From NCBI RefSeq assembly GCF_038096165.1, contig NZ_CP151076.1, positions 124,001 through 188,000 on the forward strand: DNA of 64,000 nt, written 5' to 3'. The position numbers and the translations under genes are program-made. This document shows positions 54,792-64,000 of the stretch, piece after piece. This DNA comes from Pseudomonas sp. G.S.17. Lineage in GTDB: Bacteria > Pseudomonadota > Gammaproteobacteria > Pseudomonadales > Pseudomonadaceae. A model generated the notes under the pieces. That model was not told the origin of the DNA, ran no database searches, and was given only the letters and a program-made list of their open reading frames with translations. Each line of letters begins with the position of its first letter. The first letter of the stretch is position 1.

Positions 54792-55664
54792 TCAGGAAAT
54801 TCTCTGCCAGAACGCATCTGCCTCGGGATTACGGCTGCCGCGCCAGCGGACGAGGATGACTTCCAGGTGATCGGACTGCATGTCTGGATACAGGCGGACC
54901 AATTCCTGGCGTTCGATCAGGGGCGCGACCATTGTGTGTGGCATGCAGGCGACGCCATGGCCGCTGGCGGCCATTGGCTTGAGCGCTTCGGAAACGGTTG
55001 CTTCGAACACTCGCCGCAAGCGATGCGGTTCGGGATGGCGCTCGATTTGAACGCGGGATAGATCGTGCAGCTGGGCGCTGCGGGCGTACGTCAGCCACGG
55101 AATGGGTTCGTCCGACGCTGCACAGCGTGCTGCCAGCTCGGGCGTTGCCACCCAGTAAAGTTCGTCGTGCCCCAGGGATAACACTTCAAATTCACTCTGC
55201 CGCGAATACGGTTCTGTCTGGGCATCGCCATAAAACAGAATGAAGTCGCAGCGCCCCGACATCAGCGCCATGTAGTAATCGTCGGTGCTGCGGTAGCCGG
55301 TATCGATTCGGGTGAACATCGGGCTTTGCGGCGACGAGAACTGGCTGATCCAGTCCGGGAAGAAATTACAGGCCAGGGTATGCAGCGACGCAAACGTCAG
55401 CGGCCGATCAAGGATCTTCACGCTTTGTTCGCAATCGCGCGCCAGGCGCACCAGCTCCAGCGCATTGGGCAGCAGCGCTTCACCGGCGGCGGTCAGGCGA
55501 ATCGGGTTCTTGCCCCGATCAATCAGGGTCGCGCCCAGGTAGGCCTCCAGCAGTTGAATGCGCCGGCTGAGCGCCGATTGTGAAGAGCCGCGCATGCTGG
55601 CCGCTGCCGTGAATTTACCGGTGTCGGCCAGTGCAAGAAAATCCTGATACCAATCGATGTCCAT
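54792..55664 (-). CDS. LysR-family regulator, probably of the adjacent amino-acid locus
   Basis: The start at the ATG at 55664 (MDIDWYQDFLALADTGKFTA) gives 290 residues; upstream codons to 55709 lack support. The helix-turn-helix reads FTAAASMRGSSQSALSRRIQ. The effector domain contains MSGRCDFILFYG and GHGVACMPHTMV. It is divergent from aapJ across 156 bp, the classical position for a LysR activator of the transport and asparaginase genes. No palindromic operator stood out to me in that gap. Confidence 0.88.
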   Translation of the reverse strand: MDIDWYQDFLALADTGKFTAAASMRGSSQSALSRRIQLLEAYLGATLIDRGKNPIRLTAAGEALLPNALELVRLARDCEQSVKILDRPLTFASLHTLACNFFPDWISQFSSPQSPMFTRIDTGYRSTDDYYMALMSGRCDFILFYGDAQTEPYSRQSEFEVLSLGHDELYWVATPELAARCAASDEPIPWLTYARSAQLHDLSRVQIERHPEPHRLRRVFEATVSEALKPMAASGHGVACMPHTMVAPLIERQELVRLYPDMQSDHLEVILVRWRGSRNPEADAFWQRIS

Positions 55665-55820
55665 CGTGTTATTCCAAAATTCGATAGCCTGTTCAGCATA
55701 GTGGATCAACAGTTACTAACGCATGCCTGTTTTCTGTCGTTATTGTGCTGGCAGTCGCCACCTGCCGATACGTCGTGGTTTATCCCAATAAGAATTAAAA
55801 CGTTGTAGAAGGGGCATGTT

Positions 55821-56858
55821 ATGCAAAAACGGAATGGCCTAAAGAATTTTCTGACTTCATCCCTGCTGCTGGTCAGCCTCGTGGGCGCTGCCGCCGCGCA
55901 GGCCGCTGTGCTGGATAAAGTGAAAGCCCATGGCGCGGTGCGCTGTGGTGTTGCCAGCGACAAGCCAGGGTTTTCGTTGATCGACGACAAAGGCCAATGG
56001 ACGGGCATGGACGTGGATCTGTGCCGCGCCGTAGCCGCTGCGGTGTTGGGCGACGCGAATAAAGTCGAGTACATCGCGACCACCGCGAAGAATCGTTTCA
56101 CAGCCCTGGCTTCCGGCGAAATCGACGTGCTGTCGCGCGCCACTTCCTGGACGGCTGATCGTGTTGCCAGCCTCGGCGTGGACTTCACCACCGTCTGGTT
56201 CTACGACGGCCAGGGTTTCATGACCCACGCCAAGGACGGTATCGCGAAACTCACCGATCTGGATGGCGCTACGTTCTGCCTGTCGCCGGGCACCACCTCG
56301 GAGCAGAACCTGGAAGACTATTTCGGTCAGCGCGGCCTGACGTACAAAACCGTGATCATTGAAAAGAGCCCCGAGTTGTTTGCGGCCTTTCAAAGCGGAC
56401 GCTGCAATGCCATCTCCAACGACCTGTCAGGTCTGGCTTCGCGCCGCGCAATCATGAACAACCCGCAGGACTACGCGCTGCTGCCTGAGGTCATTTCCAA
56501 GGAGCCGTTGGGCGCATTCGTGGCGCAGGGCGATACCGTCTGGCGCAACGTGGTGACCTGGACTGCTTATGCATTGATGACCGCCGAAGAGTTCGGCATC
56601 AGCTCGGCAAACGTCGATGAGATGCGCGACAAGAAAGGTGGCTCGGCTGACGTTGCACGTTTACTGGGCAAGGAAGGGACTGTCGGCAAATCCTTCGGCC
56701 TTGATAACGACTGGGCGTATCGGGCAATCAAGCAAGTGGGCAACTACGCGCAAATCTATGAGCGCAATCTGGGCGAAAAAACCGTCCTCAACTTTCCCCG
56801 TGGCCTGAACCGCTCGTGGAAAGACCAAGGCCTGCTCTACGCGCCGCCTATTCGCTGA
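55821..56858 (+). CDS. aapJ: Amino-acid ABC transporter substrate-binding protein (AapJ-like)
   Basis: The protein has 345 residues from the ATG at 55821. A signal peptide (FLTSSLLLVSLVGAAAAQAA) is followed by the type 3 solute-binding fold: LDKVKAHGAVRCGVASDKPG, WTGMDVDLCRAVAAAV, LASGEIDVLSRATSWT, LSPGTTSEQNLEDYF and CNAISNDLSGLASRR. These are typical of the general L-amino acid (Glu/Gln/Asp/Asn) binding protein AapJ/BztA. It delivers substrate in the periplasm to AapQM. The following asparaginase genes suggest Asn/Asp as main substrates. Confidence 0.93.
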   Translation: MQKRNGLKNFLTSSLLLVSLVGAAAAQAAVLDKVKAHGAVRCGVASDKPGFSLIDDKGQWTGMDVDLCRAVAAAVLGDANKVEYIATTAKNRFTALASGEIDVLSRATSWTADRVASLGVDFTTVWFYDGQGFMTHAKDGIAKLTDLDGATFCLSPGTTSEQNLEDYFGQRGLTYKTVIIEKSPELFAAFQSGRCNAISNDLSGLASRRAIMNNPQDYALLPEVISKEPLGAFVAQGDTVWRNVVTWTAYALMTAEEFGISSANVDEMRDKKGGSADVARLLGKEGTVGKSFGLDNDWAYRAIKQVGNYAQIYERNLGEKTVLNFPRGLNRSWKDQGLLYAPPIR

Positions 56859-56886
56859 TCGAATCACCCCGAACGGAATTACTGTC

Positions 56887-58041
56887 ATGTGGACCCAACG
56901 CCTGCAGAGCGCTCGAGTGCTGAGCGTGCTGCAACAAGGGCTTGTGCTGGCCATTGTTGCAGCTGTCTTTTACCTGCTGGCGCACAACGCCAGCCTCAAT
57001 TTGAAAGCGCTGAATATCGCCTCCGGATTTGGTTTTCTCGATGAGCGGGCCGGTTACGACATCAGCTTCAAATTGATCGATTACACCCCCAACGATACTT
57101 ACGCCCGTGCGTATCTGGTGGGGCTGCTCAACACCTTGCTGGTGTCGGTGATGAGCATCGTGATGGCAACGGTGCTCGGTGTGGCGTTGGGCCTGTGCAA
57201 GGTTTCGGAGAACTGGCTGATCAGCCGCCTCGCCGGTGCCTGTATCGAATTTCTGCGCAACGTGCCGTTGGTGGTGCATCTGGTCTGGTGGTACGGGCTG
57301 GCGCTGGCATTGCCCGGCGTGCGCCAGGCGATTTCGTTGTTCGATGTGGCTTATTTGAGCAACAGCGGTTTGATGTTGCCGTGGCTGGCCCAAGGTTCGC
57401 TGGTCGGCTGGGGCGTGCTGTTGATGGTGATCGGCGCATTGCTGGCTTATGTCAGCTGTCGTGTGCGGGAAGCCAAAGCGCCCTGGCATGGTTTTGCCGG
57501 GCGTCGCTGGCCCTGGCTGCTGGCTGGCGCAGTGCTGTTGCCGCTGTTGGTTTATGCGCTGAGCGATGCGCAGTTGACCTGGGAAGTCCCAGCCCGCAAA
57601 GGCTTTGGTTTCCACGGCGGCGTGGCGTTGGTGCCGGAGATGCTCGCTTTGTGGTTGGCCCTGTCGTTCTACAGCGCCAGTTACATCGCTGAAACCGTGC
57701 GCGGCGCCATTCAATCGGTGCAGCGCGGCCAGTATGAAGCGGCCAGGGCGCTGGGTTTCGAATACGGCTCGACCATGCGCCAGCTCATCGTGCCGCAAGC
57801 GGTTTATCCGATGATTCCGCAGATCACCAACACCTACCTGAACATCGTCAAGAACTCCTCGCTGGGTGTTGTGGTGGGTTTCATGGAATTGGTGTCGTCA
57901 ACCGGCGGAACCACCTTGAACCAGACCGGACAGGCCATTGAATGCATTGCCTTGGTCATGGGCACGTATTGCGTGATCAGCCTGCTGATTTCCATTGCGA
58001 TGAATATCTACAACCACCGTATCAGCCTGCGGGGTCATTGA
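56887..58041 (+). CDS. aapQ: Amino-acid ABC transporter permease (AapQ-like)
   Basis: The protein has 384 residues from the ATG at 56887. About eight membrane segments are seen, with an internal hydrophilic loop (CRVREAKAPWHGFAGRRWPW). The permease core has EFLRNVPLVVHLVWWYGLA and the EAA loop QYEAARALGFEYGSTMRQLI, which contacts the ATPase. It pairs with AapM encoded two bases after its stop. Confidence 0.93.
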   Translation: MWTQRLQSARVLSVLQQGLVLAIVAAVFYLLAHNASLNLKALNIASGFGFLDERAGYDISFKLIDYTPNDTYARAYLVGLLNTLLVSVMSIVMATVLGVALGLCKVSENWLISRLAGACIEFLRNVPLVVHLVWWYGLALALPGVRQAISLFDVAYLSNSGLMLPWLAQGSLVGWGVLLMVIGALLAYVSCRVREAKAPWHGFAGRRWPWLLAGAVLLPLLVYALSDAQLTWEVPARKGFGFHGGVALVPEMLALWLALSFYSASYIAETVRGAIQSVQRGQYEAARALGFEYGSTMRQLIVPQAVYPMIPQITNTYLNIVKNSSLGVVVGFMELVSSTGGTTLNQTGQAIECIALVMGTYCVISLLISIAMNIYNHRISLRGH

Positions 58042-58043
58042 GG

Positions 58044-59138
58044 ATGAACGCGATCAATCAAGTCGCCGCTGTACGCTTGCCGCCGCGCCAGCCTTTGCTG
58101 ACACGCGCCCAGGTGTGGACCCGCAAACATTTATTTCCCAGCATCGGCCACGGTTTGCTGACGGCGCTGGTGCTTGGCCTGTTGTTCTGGCTGGTGCCAA
58201 AAGCGCTGAGCTGGCTGATTTTTGATGCCACGTTCGTCGCCACCAGTCGCACGGAATGCAATCCTCACGGGGCGTGCTGGTTGCCCATTACCCAACGCTG
58301 GAACCTGTTCGTCTACGGCTTCTACCCGCAAGCCGAGCGCTGGCGGGTAACGCTGGCGCTGGTGCTGGCCGTCGCCGCGTTCGTGCTGCTGTTTTTCCGG
58401 CGTCTGGATCGTCGCGTGCTGATTGGCTATCTGGCCTTGCTGCCGCTGGTCATGTGGTGGCTGCTCAAGGGTGGCGCTGGCTTGCCGGAAATTTCATCGA
58501 CCAAGTTCGCCGGGATGATGGTCACGGTGTTTCTCGGCACCGTGGGCATGATCTTCGCCTTGCCGCTGGGCATCCTGCTGGCGTTGGGGCGCCGCTCGAA
58601 GAAACCGGTGATTCGCATCTTGAGCGTGATGTATATCGAGCTGGTGCGCTCGGTGCCGGTCATTTCGTTGCTGTTCATGGCTTCGTTGATGATCCAGCTG
58701 TTCCTGCCACCGGGTTCGATGTTCGACATCCTGCTGCGGGTGCAGTTGGTGCTGATCCTGTTCACCGCAGCCTACATGGCGGAAACCCTACGCGGCGGTT
58801 TGCAGAACCTGCCCAAGGGTCAATACGAAGCGGCGCTGGCGTTGGGGTTCGGCTACTGGAAAACCATGGGCCAGATTGTTTTGCCGCAAGTCTTGAAGCA
58901 GTCGATTGCGCCGCTGCTGACCCAGTTCATCGGCCTGTTCAAGGAAACCACGCTGGTGATGATCGTGGGTGTGCTGGATATCGTCGGCATCGCCATGAGT
59001 ACGGCGGCCGCACCGGAATGGGTGGGCTATGGCCATGAGATCTACATTTTCCTGGCGATTTATTTCTTCGTCGTCTGCTTCGCACTGTCGCGCTATGCAC
59101 GGCACCTTGAAAAGAAACTGGAACAGAACCGCTCATGA
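58044..59138 (+). CDS. aapM: Amino-acid ABC transporter permease (AapM-like)
   Basis: The start is the ATG at 58044 with AGG just before it, giving 364 residues; an upstream reading frame overlaps aapQ. The sequence contains a long periplasmic loop with [20 protein letters not shown], characteristic of AapM, then the permease core [20 protein letters not shown] and the EAA loop [20 protein letters not shown]. Its stop overlaps the aapP start (ATGA). Confidence 0.93.
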   Translation: MNAINQVAAVRLPPRQPLLTRAQVWTRKHLFPSIGHGLLTALVLGLLFWLVPKALSWLIFDATFVATSRTECNPHGACWLPITQRWNLFVYGFYPQAERWRVTLALVLAVAAFVLLFFRRLDRRVLIGYLALLPLVMWWLLKGGAGLPEISSTKFAGMMVTVFLGTVGMIFALPLGILLALGRRSKKPVIRILSVMYIELVRSVPVISLLFMASLMIQLFLPPGSMFDILLRVQLVLILFTAAYMAETLRGGLQNLPKGQYEAALALGFGYWKTMGQIVLPQVLKQSIAPLLTQFIGLFKETTLVMIVGVLDIVGIAMSTAAAPEWVGYGHEIYIFLAIYFFVVCFALSRYARHLEKKLEQNRS

Positions 59139-59908
59139 CTGATCATCGCGAGACTGACGCAGCGCCCATCGTGCGTATCGAAAACCTGAACAAATGGTAC
59201 GGCAACGCGCATGTGCTCCGGGACATCTCCCTCTCGGTCAAGCCAGGCGAAAAGGTCGTGATCTGCGGGCCTTCGGGTTCGGGAAAGTCGACCTTGATCC
59301 GCTGCATCAATCAGCTGGAACACCACCAGCAGGGCGTTATCGAGGTGCTGGGCGAAGTACTGGACGACAACGTGAAGCGGCTGGAGCGGATTCGTCGCCA
59401 GGTCGGCATGTGCTTCCAGCATTTCAATCTGTTCCCTCATCTGACCGTTCTGAAAAACTGCACCTTGCCGCAAACCTCCAACCTCGGTGTGCCGCAGGAT
59501 GAAGCGATTGAGCGTGCGCTAGCGTTGCTGGACAAAGTCCAGATGCGCGCCCATGCCAACAAGTTTCCTTCCCAGCTGTCCGGCGGCCAGCAGCAACGCA
59601 TCGCCATCGCCAGGGCGTTGTGCATGCAGCCCAAAGTCATGTTGTTCGACGAGCCGACCTCTGCCCTGGACCCGGAAATGATTGCCGAGGTGCTGGAGGT
59701 CATGACCGGCCTTGCCCAGGACGGCATGACCATGATCTGCGTGACCCACGAAATGGGCTTCGCCCGCAAAGTGGCGGATCGCGTGGTGTTCATGGATCAG
59801 GGGGAAATTGTCGAGCAAGCCACGCCGGAACGCTTCTTCTCGGCACCCGAATCAGAGCGCACCCGACGCTTTCTCAATCAGATTCTCGATCACGGAGTCC
59901 ATGCATGA
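59135..59908 (+). CDS. aapP: Amino-acid ABC transporter ATP-binding protein (AapP-like)
   Basis: The protein has 257 residues from the ATG overlapping aapM. It has Walker [10 protein letters not shown], the Q-loop in [12 protein letters not shown], signature [15 protein letters not shown], Walker [13 protein letters not shown] and the switch His in VTHEMGFA. It powers AapJQM. Its stop overlaps the next start, so the asparaginase gene belongs to the same operon. Confidence 0.95.
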   Translation: MTDHRETDAAPIVRIENLNKWYGNAHVLRDISLSVKPGEKVVICGPSGSGKSTLIRCINQLEHHQQGVIEVLGEVLDDNVKRLERIRRQVGMCFQHFNLFPHLTVLKNCTLPQTSNLGVPQDEAIERALALLDKVQMRAHANKFPSQLSGGQQQRIAIARALCMQPKVMLFDEPTSALDPEMIAEVLEVMTGLAQDGMTMICVTHEMGFARKVADRVVFMDQGEIVEQATPERFFSAPESERTRRFLNQILDHGVHA

Positions 59909-60864
59909 TGGCCAATCCAATCGCTATCGCGCTGCATGGCGGCGCAGGCGTGCTGACCCCCGGTCTGTTGACCGTGGACGATGAAAACGCGATTCACGAC
60001 GCCTTGCTGCGCGCGTTGAAAGCCGGTCTGGTAGTGCTGGAGCAGGATGGCAGCAGTCTGGACGCCGTGCAGGCGGCAGTCATCGAGCTGGAAGAATGTC
60101 CCTGGTTCAATGCGGGCAAAGGTGCGGTCTTCACCCATGCGGGCGACCACGAGCTGGATGCGGCGATCATGACTGGCGGCAATCGCGAAGCTGGCGCAGT
60201 GGCGGGTATTCATAACGTGCGCAACCCGATTCTGGCGGCGCGAGCGGTACTCGAACACAGCGAGCACGTCCTGCTCGCGGGCGTTGGCGCGGACAGTTTT
60301 CTTGCCGAGCAGAACCTGGAGCGGGTCGACAACGATTGGTACGACACCGACCTGCGCCGTCGTCAGTGGGAGATGCAACGCCAGCAGCCGAATAGCGTTT
60401 CCCTGGAGCCGGGCGGTATCGACAAAAAGTTCGGAACCGTAGGCGCGGTTGCCCTGGATCGCCATGGCCACGTCGCAGCGGCCACCTCCACGGGCGGCAT
60501 CACCAACAAGCGTTATGGACGGATCGGTGACTCGCCTTTGATTGGTTCCGGCACCTGGGCCGATAACCGCAGCGCAGCCATTTCGGCGACCGGACACGGC
60601 GAGTTTTTCATTCGCACGGTGGTCGCGCACAACATCGCGTCCCGCGTGCTGTTGGCTGGCGAAGACCTTCACACTGCTTGCGATACCGTTGTCGCTGGCG
60701 AACTGAAAACCATGGGCGGCAATGGCGGGGTCATCGCAGTCTCTCCTTCAGGTGAGACGGTGCTGAGCTTCAATACGCCGGGCATGTATCGGGCATGGCG
60801 TGATGCCGAGGGTCATTTGCATACGGCGATTTATGCCGAGGATGATCGCTGTCACCGCGTTTGA
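59905..60864 (+). CDS. iaaA: Isoaspartyl peptidase / plant-type L-asparaginase (Ntn hydrolase)
   Basis: The protein has 319 residues from the ATG at 59905, overlapping the aapP stop; ATG 59908 is the alternative. The fold is the Thr-nucleophile type: [10 protein letters not shown] near the start, [29 protein letters not shown], and the autocleavage site GTVGAVALD, where Thr becomes the N-terminus of the beta subunit, then [20 protein letters not shown]. It hydrolyses isoaspartyl dipeptides and asparagine to aspartate. Being in the aap operon it probably acts on imported Asn or peptides. Confidence 0.92.
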   Translation: MMANPIAIALHGGAGVLTPGLLTVDDENAIHDALLRALKAGLVVLEQDGSSLDAVQAAVIELEECPWFNAGKGAVFTHAGDHELDAAIMTGGNREAGAVAGIHNVRNPILAARAVLEHSEHVLLAGVGADSFLAEQNLERVDNDWYDTDLRRRQWEMQRQQPNSVSLEPGGIDKKFGTVGAVALDRHGHVAAATSTGGITNKRYGRIGDSPLIGSGTWADNRSAAISATGHGEFFIRTVVAHNIASRVLLAGEDLHTACDTVVAGELKTMGGNGGVIAVSPSGETVLSFNTPGMYRAWRDAEGHLHTAIYAEDDRCHRV

Positions 60865-60890
60865 TTTGCACGCGGTAAAGGAATGCGCGT

Positions 60891-60919
60891 AGCCAGGGAA
60901 AATCCCTATATCCCTGGCT
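60891..60919. terminator. Hairpin between convergent asparaginase genes
   Basis: AGCCAGGGA and TCCCTGGCT form a perfect 9-bp stem with an 11-base loop in the 72-bp gap between iaaA and ansA stops. No T run follows, so termination is only probable. Confidence 0.5.
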
Positions 60920-60936
60920 GGCGACAATCCTGCTGT

Positions 60937-61929
60937 TTAACGCAGTTCCCCGCACAAATCCCGTTCAACCCACTGCCGCACCTGTTCGGTTTCCAGCCCC
61001 GAGCCCAGCAATGCATGCAGTTTGCCCAGCGCCGCTTCGCGGGTCATGCCGCCGCCGGAAAGCACGCCGACCCCACGCAACAGGCTGCCTGCTTCGTAGA
61101 CGTCCAGCTCGACACCACCTTCATGGCATTGAGTGATCGCCACCACGCAGATCCCGCGACGGTAGGCCCGGTCGAGGCTGGCAAGGAACTGCTGATCATG
61201 ACTGGGCCCGGTGCCGCTGCCGAAGCATTCCAGCACCAGTCCCTGAATGCCGCTTTCGATCATGGCGTCCACCTGGGCGGCGCCAATACCGGGGAACAGC
61301 GGCAGGACCGCAACGCTGGCCAGGGTTTTTGGCTGACGGTAATGCAGTTGTGCAGGGCGCGGCTCGGCTGACTCGCTGCCATGGGAACGATTCAGCGCAG
61401 CGAAAGGATGACGGCCGAAGCTGCGGATTTTCGCGCAGCGAGTGGGCGCCAGCAGTTCGCCGTGGAAGTACAGATGCACGCCCGGGGCGAGACCTTTACC
61501 CAGGGCGAGCAGGGCACAGTTGACGTTTTCCCAGGCATCGCTGCCGGGCGCGCCCGCTGGCAGCATGGAGCCGGTGAAGACCACCGGAGCGTCTAGACCC
61601 AGCAACTGGAAGCTCAGCGCCGCCGCACTGTAGGCCAAAGTATCTGTGCCATGCAGCACCAGCACCGCGTCGCAGCCATCGACATCAACGGCTTCGACCA
61701 CCGCTTCGCGCAGGCGCAGCCAGTAGGACGGCGTCATGTTGGCGCTGTCGATCAGCGGCGACATCTCGCGAAAGCGCCACTGCGGGACGATCAGCTCGGG
61801 CTGCGCGGCCAGTTGCTCGGCCATTCGCGCGTCAAAGCCCGAAGCCGGAGCCAGGCCGTTGGCAGTGGCTTGCATGCCAATGGTGCCGCCGGTGTAGAGG
61901 ACCATGACGTTTCGAGCTTCGCAATGCAT
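60937..61929 (-). CDS. ansA: L-asparaginase (bacterial type)
   Basis: The start is the ATG at 61929 with AGAGGAAAAG upstream, giving 330 residues; the ATG-less stretch to 61971 is excluded. The N-terminal catalytic Thr is in VLYTGGTIGMQ, the second in VLHGTDTLAYSAAALSF, and DAPVVFTGSMLPAG completes the site. The C-terminal domain has GIQGLVLECFGSGTGP. No signal peptide is seen, so it is cytoplasmic, unlike periplasmic AnsB. It lies downstream of the AGCS symporter gene, 56 bp behind it. Confidence 0.93.
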   Translation of the reverse strand: MHCEARNVMVLYTGGTIGMQATANGLAPASGFDARMAEQLAAQPELIVPQWRFREMSPLIDSANMTPSYWLRLREAVVEAVDVDGCDAVLVLHGTDTLAYSAAALSFQLLGLDAPVVFTGSMLPAGAPGSDAWENVNCALLALGKGLAPGVHLYFHGELLAPTRCAKIRSFGRHPFAALNRSHGSESAEPRPAQLHYRQPKTLASVAVLPLFPGIGAAQVDAMIESGIQGLVLECFGSGTGPSHDQQFLASLDRAYRRGICVVAITQCHEGGVELDVYEAGSLLRGVGVLSGGGMTREAALGKLHALLGSGLETEQVRQWVERDLCGELR

Positions 61930-61985
61930 ACGCTTTTCCTCTGAGTGATCAAACAAACGGCAGGCCGGCAAAGCCTGCCGGATGA

Positions 61986-63437
61986 TTAACGGGCGTCAGT
62001 GACAGGTTTGCCGACAACCACTGCTTCGGCTTCAGCCTGGGCGGTCGGGTTTTTCGGCCAGGCCTTGAGGTCCAGATCCAGATCCGGGAACTTGCTCGAA
62101 TCGAATACCGGTGTCTTGATCCCTGCCTTACGCTGGCCGTCATAGTCCCGCAGGATACGCATCCCCACTTTAAACAGCATCGCCAACGCAATCAGGTTAA
62201 CGAAGGCCAGCAAGGTCATGGTGATGTCGGCGAACGCAAACACAGTACCGAGGTTTTCCACGGCGCCCCACATGATCAGCACCAACACCAGCGCACGATA
62301 GCCGATCAGCGCCTTGCGGCTCTCGCCGATCAGGAAGCGCAGGCTGTTTTCGCCCAGATAGTAGTTGTAGAGGATCGAGGTGAACACGAACAACGCCAGC
62401 GCCACGCTGATGAAAATCCGGCCCCAGTCACCGACCACTGCTGCCAGAGAGTTCTGGGTCAGGGCGATGCCATTGCCTTCAAAGCCTGGCGTGTAGAAAC
62501 CCGAGAGCAGAATCAGCAACGCAGTGCAGGTGCAGATCACGAAGGTATCGAGGAATACGCTGAACGCCTGAACCACGCCTTGTGCAACCGGGTGCTCGAC
62601 TTGTGCCACGGCAGCCACGTTGGGCGCGCTGCCCAGACCGGCTTCGTTGGCGAACACGCCGCGCTTCACGCCCATCACGATGGCGCTGCCGATCAGGCCG
62701 CCGAATACCGGGTCCAGACCGAAGGCGCTCTTGACGATGGTTTCCAGCATGGCCGGAACCTGGTCGAACTGCAGCACGATGACGTAAAGGGTGACGGCGA
62801 TGTAAACCAGCGTCTTGACCGGCACCAGCAAGTCAGCGATGGCCGCGATACGTTTGATCCCGCCGATAAATACCAGACCCAGCAACGCCGCCAGAGCAAT
62901 ACCGGTCTTGAGTGGATCAATGCCGAACGCAGCGTTCAGCGAGTCGGTCACGGCGTGGGATTGCAGGCCGTTGAACGCGAAGCCGAAGGTCACCAGCAGC
63001 AAAACCGCCATGACCATGCCCAACCAGCGTTTCCCCAAACCGTGCTGGATGTAATACGACGGACCGCCGCGATACTGGCCTTCGGAGTCGCAACGTTTAT
63101 ACAGCTGACCCAGCGAGCATTCGAAGAAGCTGCTGGCCATGCCGACCAGTGCGGTGACCCACATCCAGAACACGGCCCCCGGGCCGCCCATGGTGACGGC
63201 GATACCGACACCGGCAATGTTCCCCGCGCCGACCCGGCCGGCAAGGCTGAGCATCAATGCCTGGAATGAACTGAGCTGGCCCGAGCTGCTGCGCAGGCTG
63301 TCCCGAAAAACGGCAAACATATGAAAAAAGTGGCGGAACTGCACGAAACGCGAACGAATCGTGAAATAGCTGCCTAGCCCTACGATCAGTACGATCAGCA
63401 CTTTGCCCGAGAGGAAGTCGTTAATGACTTCAAGCAT
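61986..63437 (-). CDS. AGCS-family sodium:amino-acid symporter
   Basis: The protein has 483 residues from the ATG at 63437. About eleven membrane segments are visible, with the family motif ALAGRVGAGNIAGVGIAVTM-like region (here LSLAGRVGAGNIAGVGIAVT) and GPGAVFWMWVTALVGMASSF. It also carries RGVFANEAGLGSAPNVAAVA and FTSILYNYYLGENSLRFLIG. It imports alanine, glycine or related amino acids with Na+. Its position between aspA and ansA suggests an amide or dicarboxylic substrate, but this cannot be read. Confidence 0.92.
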   Translation of the reverse strand: MLEVINDFLSGKVLIVLIVGLGSYFTIRSRFVQFRHFFHMFAVFRDSLRSSSGQLSSFQALMLSLAGRVGAGNIAGVGIAVTMGGPGAVFWMWVTALVGMASSFFECSLGQLYKRCDSEGQYRGGPSYYIQHGLGKRWLGMVMAVLLLVTFGFAFNGLQSHAVTDSLNAAFGIDPLKTGIALAALLGLVFIGGIKRIAAIADLLVPVKTLVYIAVTLYVIVLQFDQVPAMLETIVKSAFGLDPVFGGLIGSAIVMGVKRGVFANEAGLGSAPNVAAVAQVEHPVAQGVVQAFSVFLDTFVICTCTALLILLSGFYTPGFEGNGIALTQNSLAAVVGDWGRIFISVALALFVFTSILYNYYLGENSLRFLIGESRKALIGYRALVLVLIMWGAVENLGTVFAFADITMTLLAFVNLIALAMLFKVGMRILRDYDGQRKAGIKTPVFDSSKFPDLDLDLKAWPKNPTAQAEAEAVVVGKPVTDAR

Positions 63438-63568
63438 AGGTAAATCCTCGATGTTGTTTTTAGGGGGCGCGCACTATAGCGGTGCGCTGATCTTGCGTCT
63501 GCAATCGTTTTCCTTTTTGTAACGCACTGACTTCCTTGAGGTTTGTAGTCACTTTCGGTTTTGCGGGT

Positions 63569-63604
63569 AAAAAAAAGGGTCCTGGAGAATGACCTCCGGA
63601 CCCT
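63569..63604 (-). terminator. Rho-independent terminator of aspA
   Basis: Read on the minus strand, AGGGTCC-GGAGG...CCTCCAGGACCCT-like arms (63576-63582 and 63598-63604, with inner GGAG/CTCC pairing) are followed by a run of T (the A run at 63570-63576). It lies 63 bp after the aspA stop and 132 bp before the AGCS gene start, so the two genes are mostly separate units. Confidence 0.9.
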
Positions 63605-63666
63605 CAAAAGGGAGAGGGGTGTCTAGGCCCTCAGCCTGGTGAGCGTGGTGCGTAAAACGGTTTGCG

Positions 63667-64000
63667 TTATGCCTTCAGCGGCACAAGGCGTGGCGCGATC
63701 ATGTTTTCCGGACGCAGGATGTCGGCCAGCATGGCGTCATCGAGCAAGCCTTCTTCGCGCACCAGTTCCAGAACGCCCCGACCGCTTTCGAGGGCGATTC
63801 GGGCGATACGAGTGGCGTTTTCGTAACCGATGTAAGGGTTCAGCGCAGTGACCAGCCCGATGGAGTGCTCCACCAGTTCGCGGCAGCGTGCTTCGTTGGC
63901 GGTGATGCCGACGATGCAGTGCTCGCGCAGCATGTCCATGGCGCGTTGCAGCAGGCGGATCGAGTCGAAAATCTTGTAGGCGATCAGCGGCTCCATCACG
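63667..64000 (-). CDS. aspA: Aspartate ammonia-lyase, C-terminal part (runs off the window)
   Basis: Only the last 110 or so residues are present. They match the C-terminus of aspartase: VMEPLIAYKIFDSIRLLQRA, NEARCRELVEHSIGLVTALN, PYIGYENATRIARIA and LRPENMIAP. The reading frame is open to the window edge, and the first Met seen is internal. The enzyme converts aspartate to fumarate and ammonia, the step that follows the two asparaginases encoded next to it. Confidence 0.92.
   Translation of the reverse strand, partial: VMEPLIAYKIFDSIRLLQRAMDMLREHCIVGITANEARCRELVEHSIGLVTALNPYIGYENATRIARIALESGRGVLELVREEGLLDDAMLADILRPENMIAPRLVPLKA

Overview
The window looks like a chromosome segment of a Pseudomonas species, probably of the fluorescens/syringae side of the genus. 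The grounds are high G+C coding sequence, the gene order uvrD / GGDEF-EAL / RpiR regulator / PycR / pycA / pycB (the order I know from P. aeruginosa, minus some genes), and many REP/REPIN palindromes of three sequence classes between genes. All assignments come from reading the sequence; no database search was run.

Region 1 (1-12249, minus strand) is a type VI secretion island. It reads vgrG, a DUF4123 adaptor, a VasX-like membrane effector, then a tandem array of at least five paralogous four-helix membrane proteins that are the likely immunity genes. The effector is split by an IS5-type element (5660-6851, CTAG target duplication) and one paralog by an IS30-type element (2446-3538, CTA duplication). 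Removing each element plus one target copy restores a clean reading frame (about 1122 and 240 codons). The array also carries a repeated spacer with a fossil of a further paralog, a frameshifted member at its end, and mosaic copies. Parts of it are visibly richer in A+T than the rest.

Region 2 (12486-18479, plus) is a four-gene operon of three SPFH (HflK/HflC-like) proteins and a P1B-type metal ATPase, with His-rich N-termini on two products. Region 3 (18756-28476) holds cfa, a cardiolipin synthase, and a zinc-limitation group (folE2, a cell-wall amidase, zigA), with two Zur-like palindromes, followed by a second COG0523 GTPase and pdxY.

Region 4 (28626-44444) is housekeeping: thioesterase, CPA2 antiporter, SMI1/KNR4 protein, Tim44-like protein, uvrD, a c-di-GMP protein, a HexR-type regulator with a HexR-like palindrome upstream, a tandem array of a 181-bp REP unit, and pycR divergent from pycAB with a palindromic operator between them.

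Region 5 (44617-53613) has a hipA-hipB toxin-antitoxin pair behind three operator-like boxes, an acetyltransferase/PaiB operon divergent from a MocR regulator whose gene contains a 12-bp repeat resembling DnaA boxes, a YeeE/YedE transporter and a stand-alone transketolase.

Region 6 (53854-64000) is a bestrophin-like channel followed by an amino-acid uptake and Asn/Asp catabolism locus: LysR regulator, aapJQMP, isoaspartyl peptidase/asparaginase, L-asparaginase, AGCS symporter and the end of aspA. Together these would import acidic amino acids and amides, deamidate Asn to Asp, and convert Asp to fumarate and ammonia.
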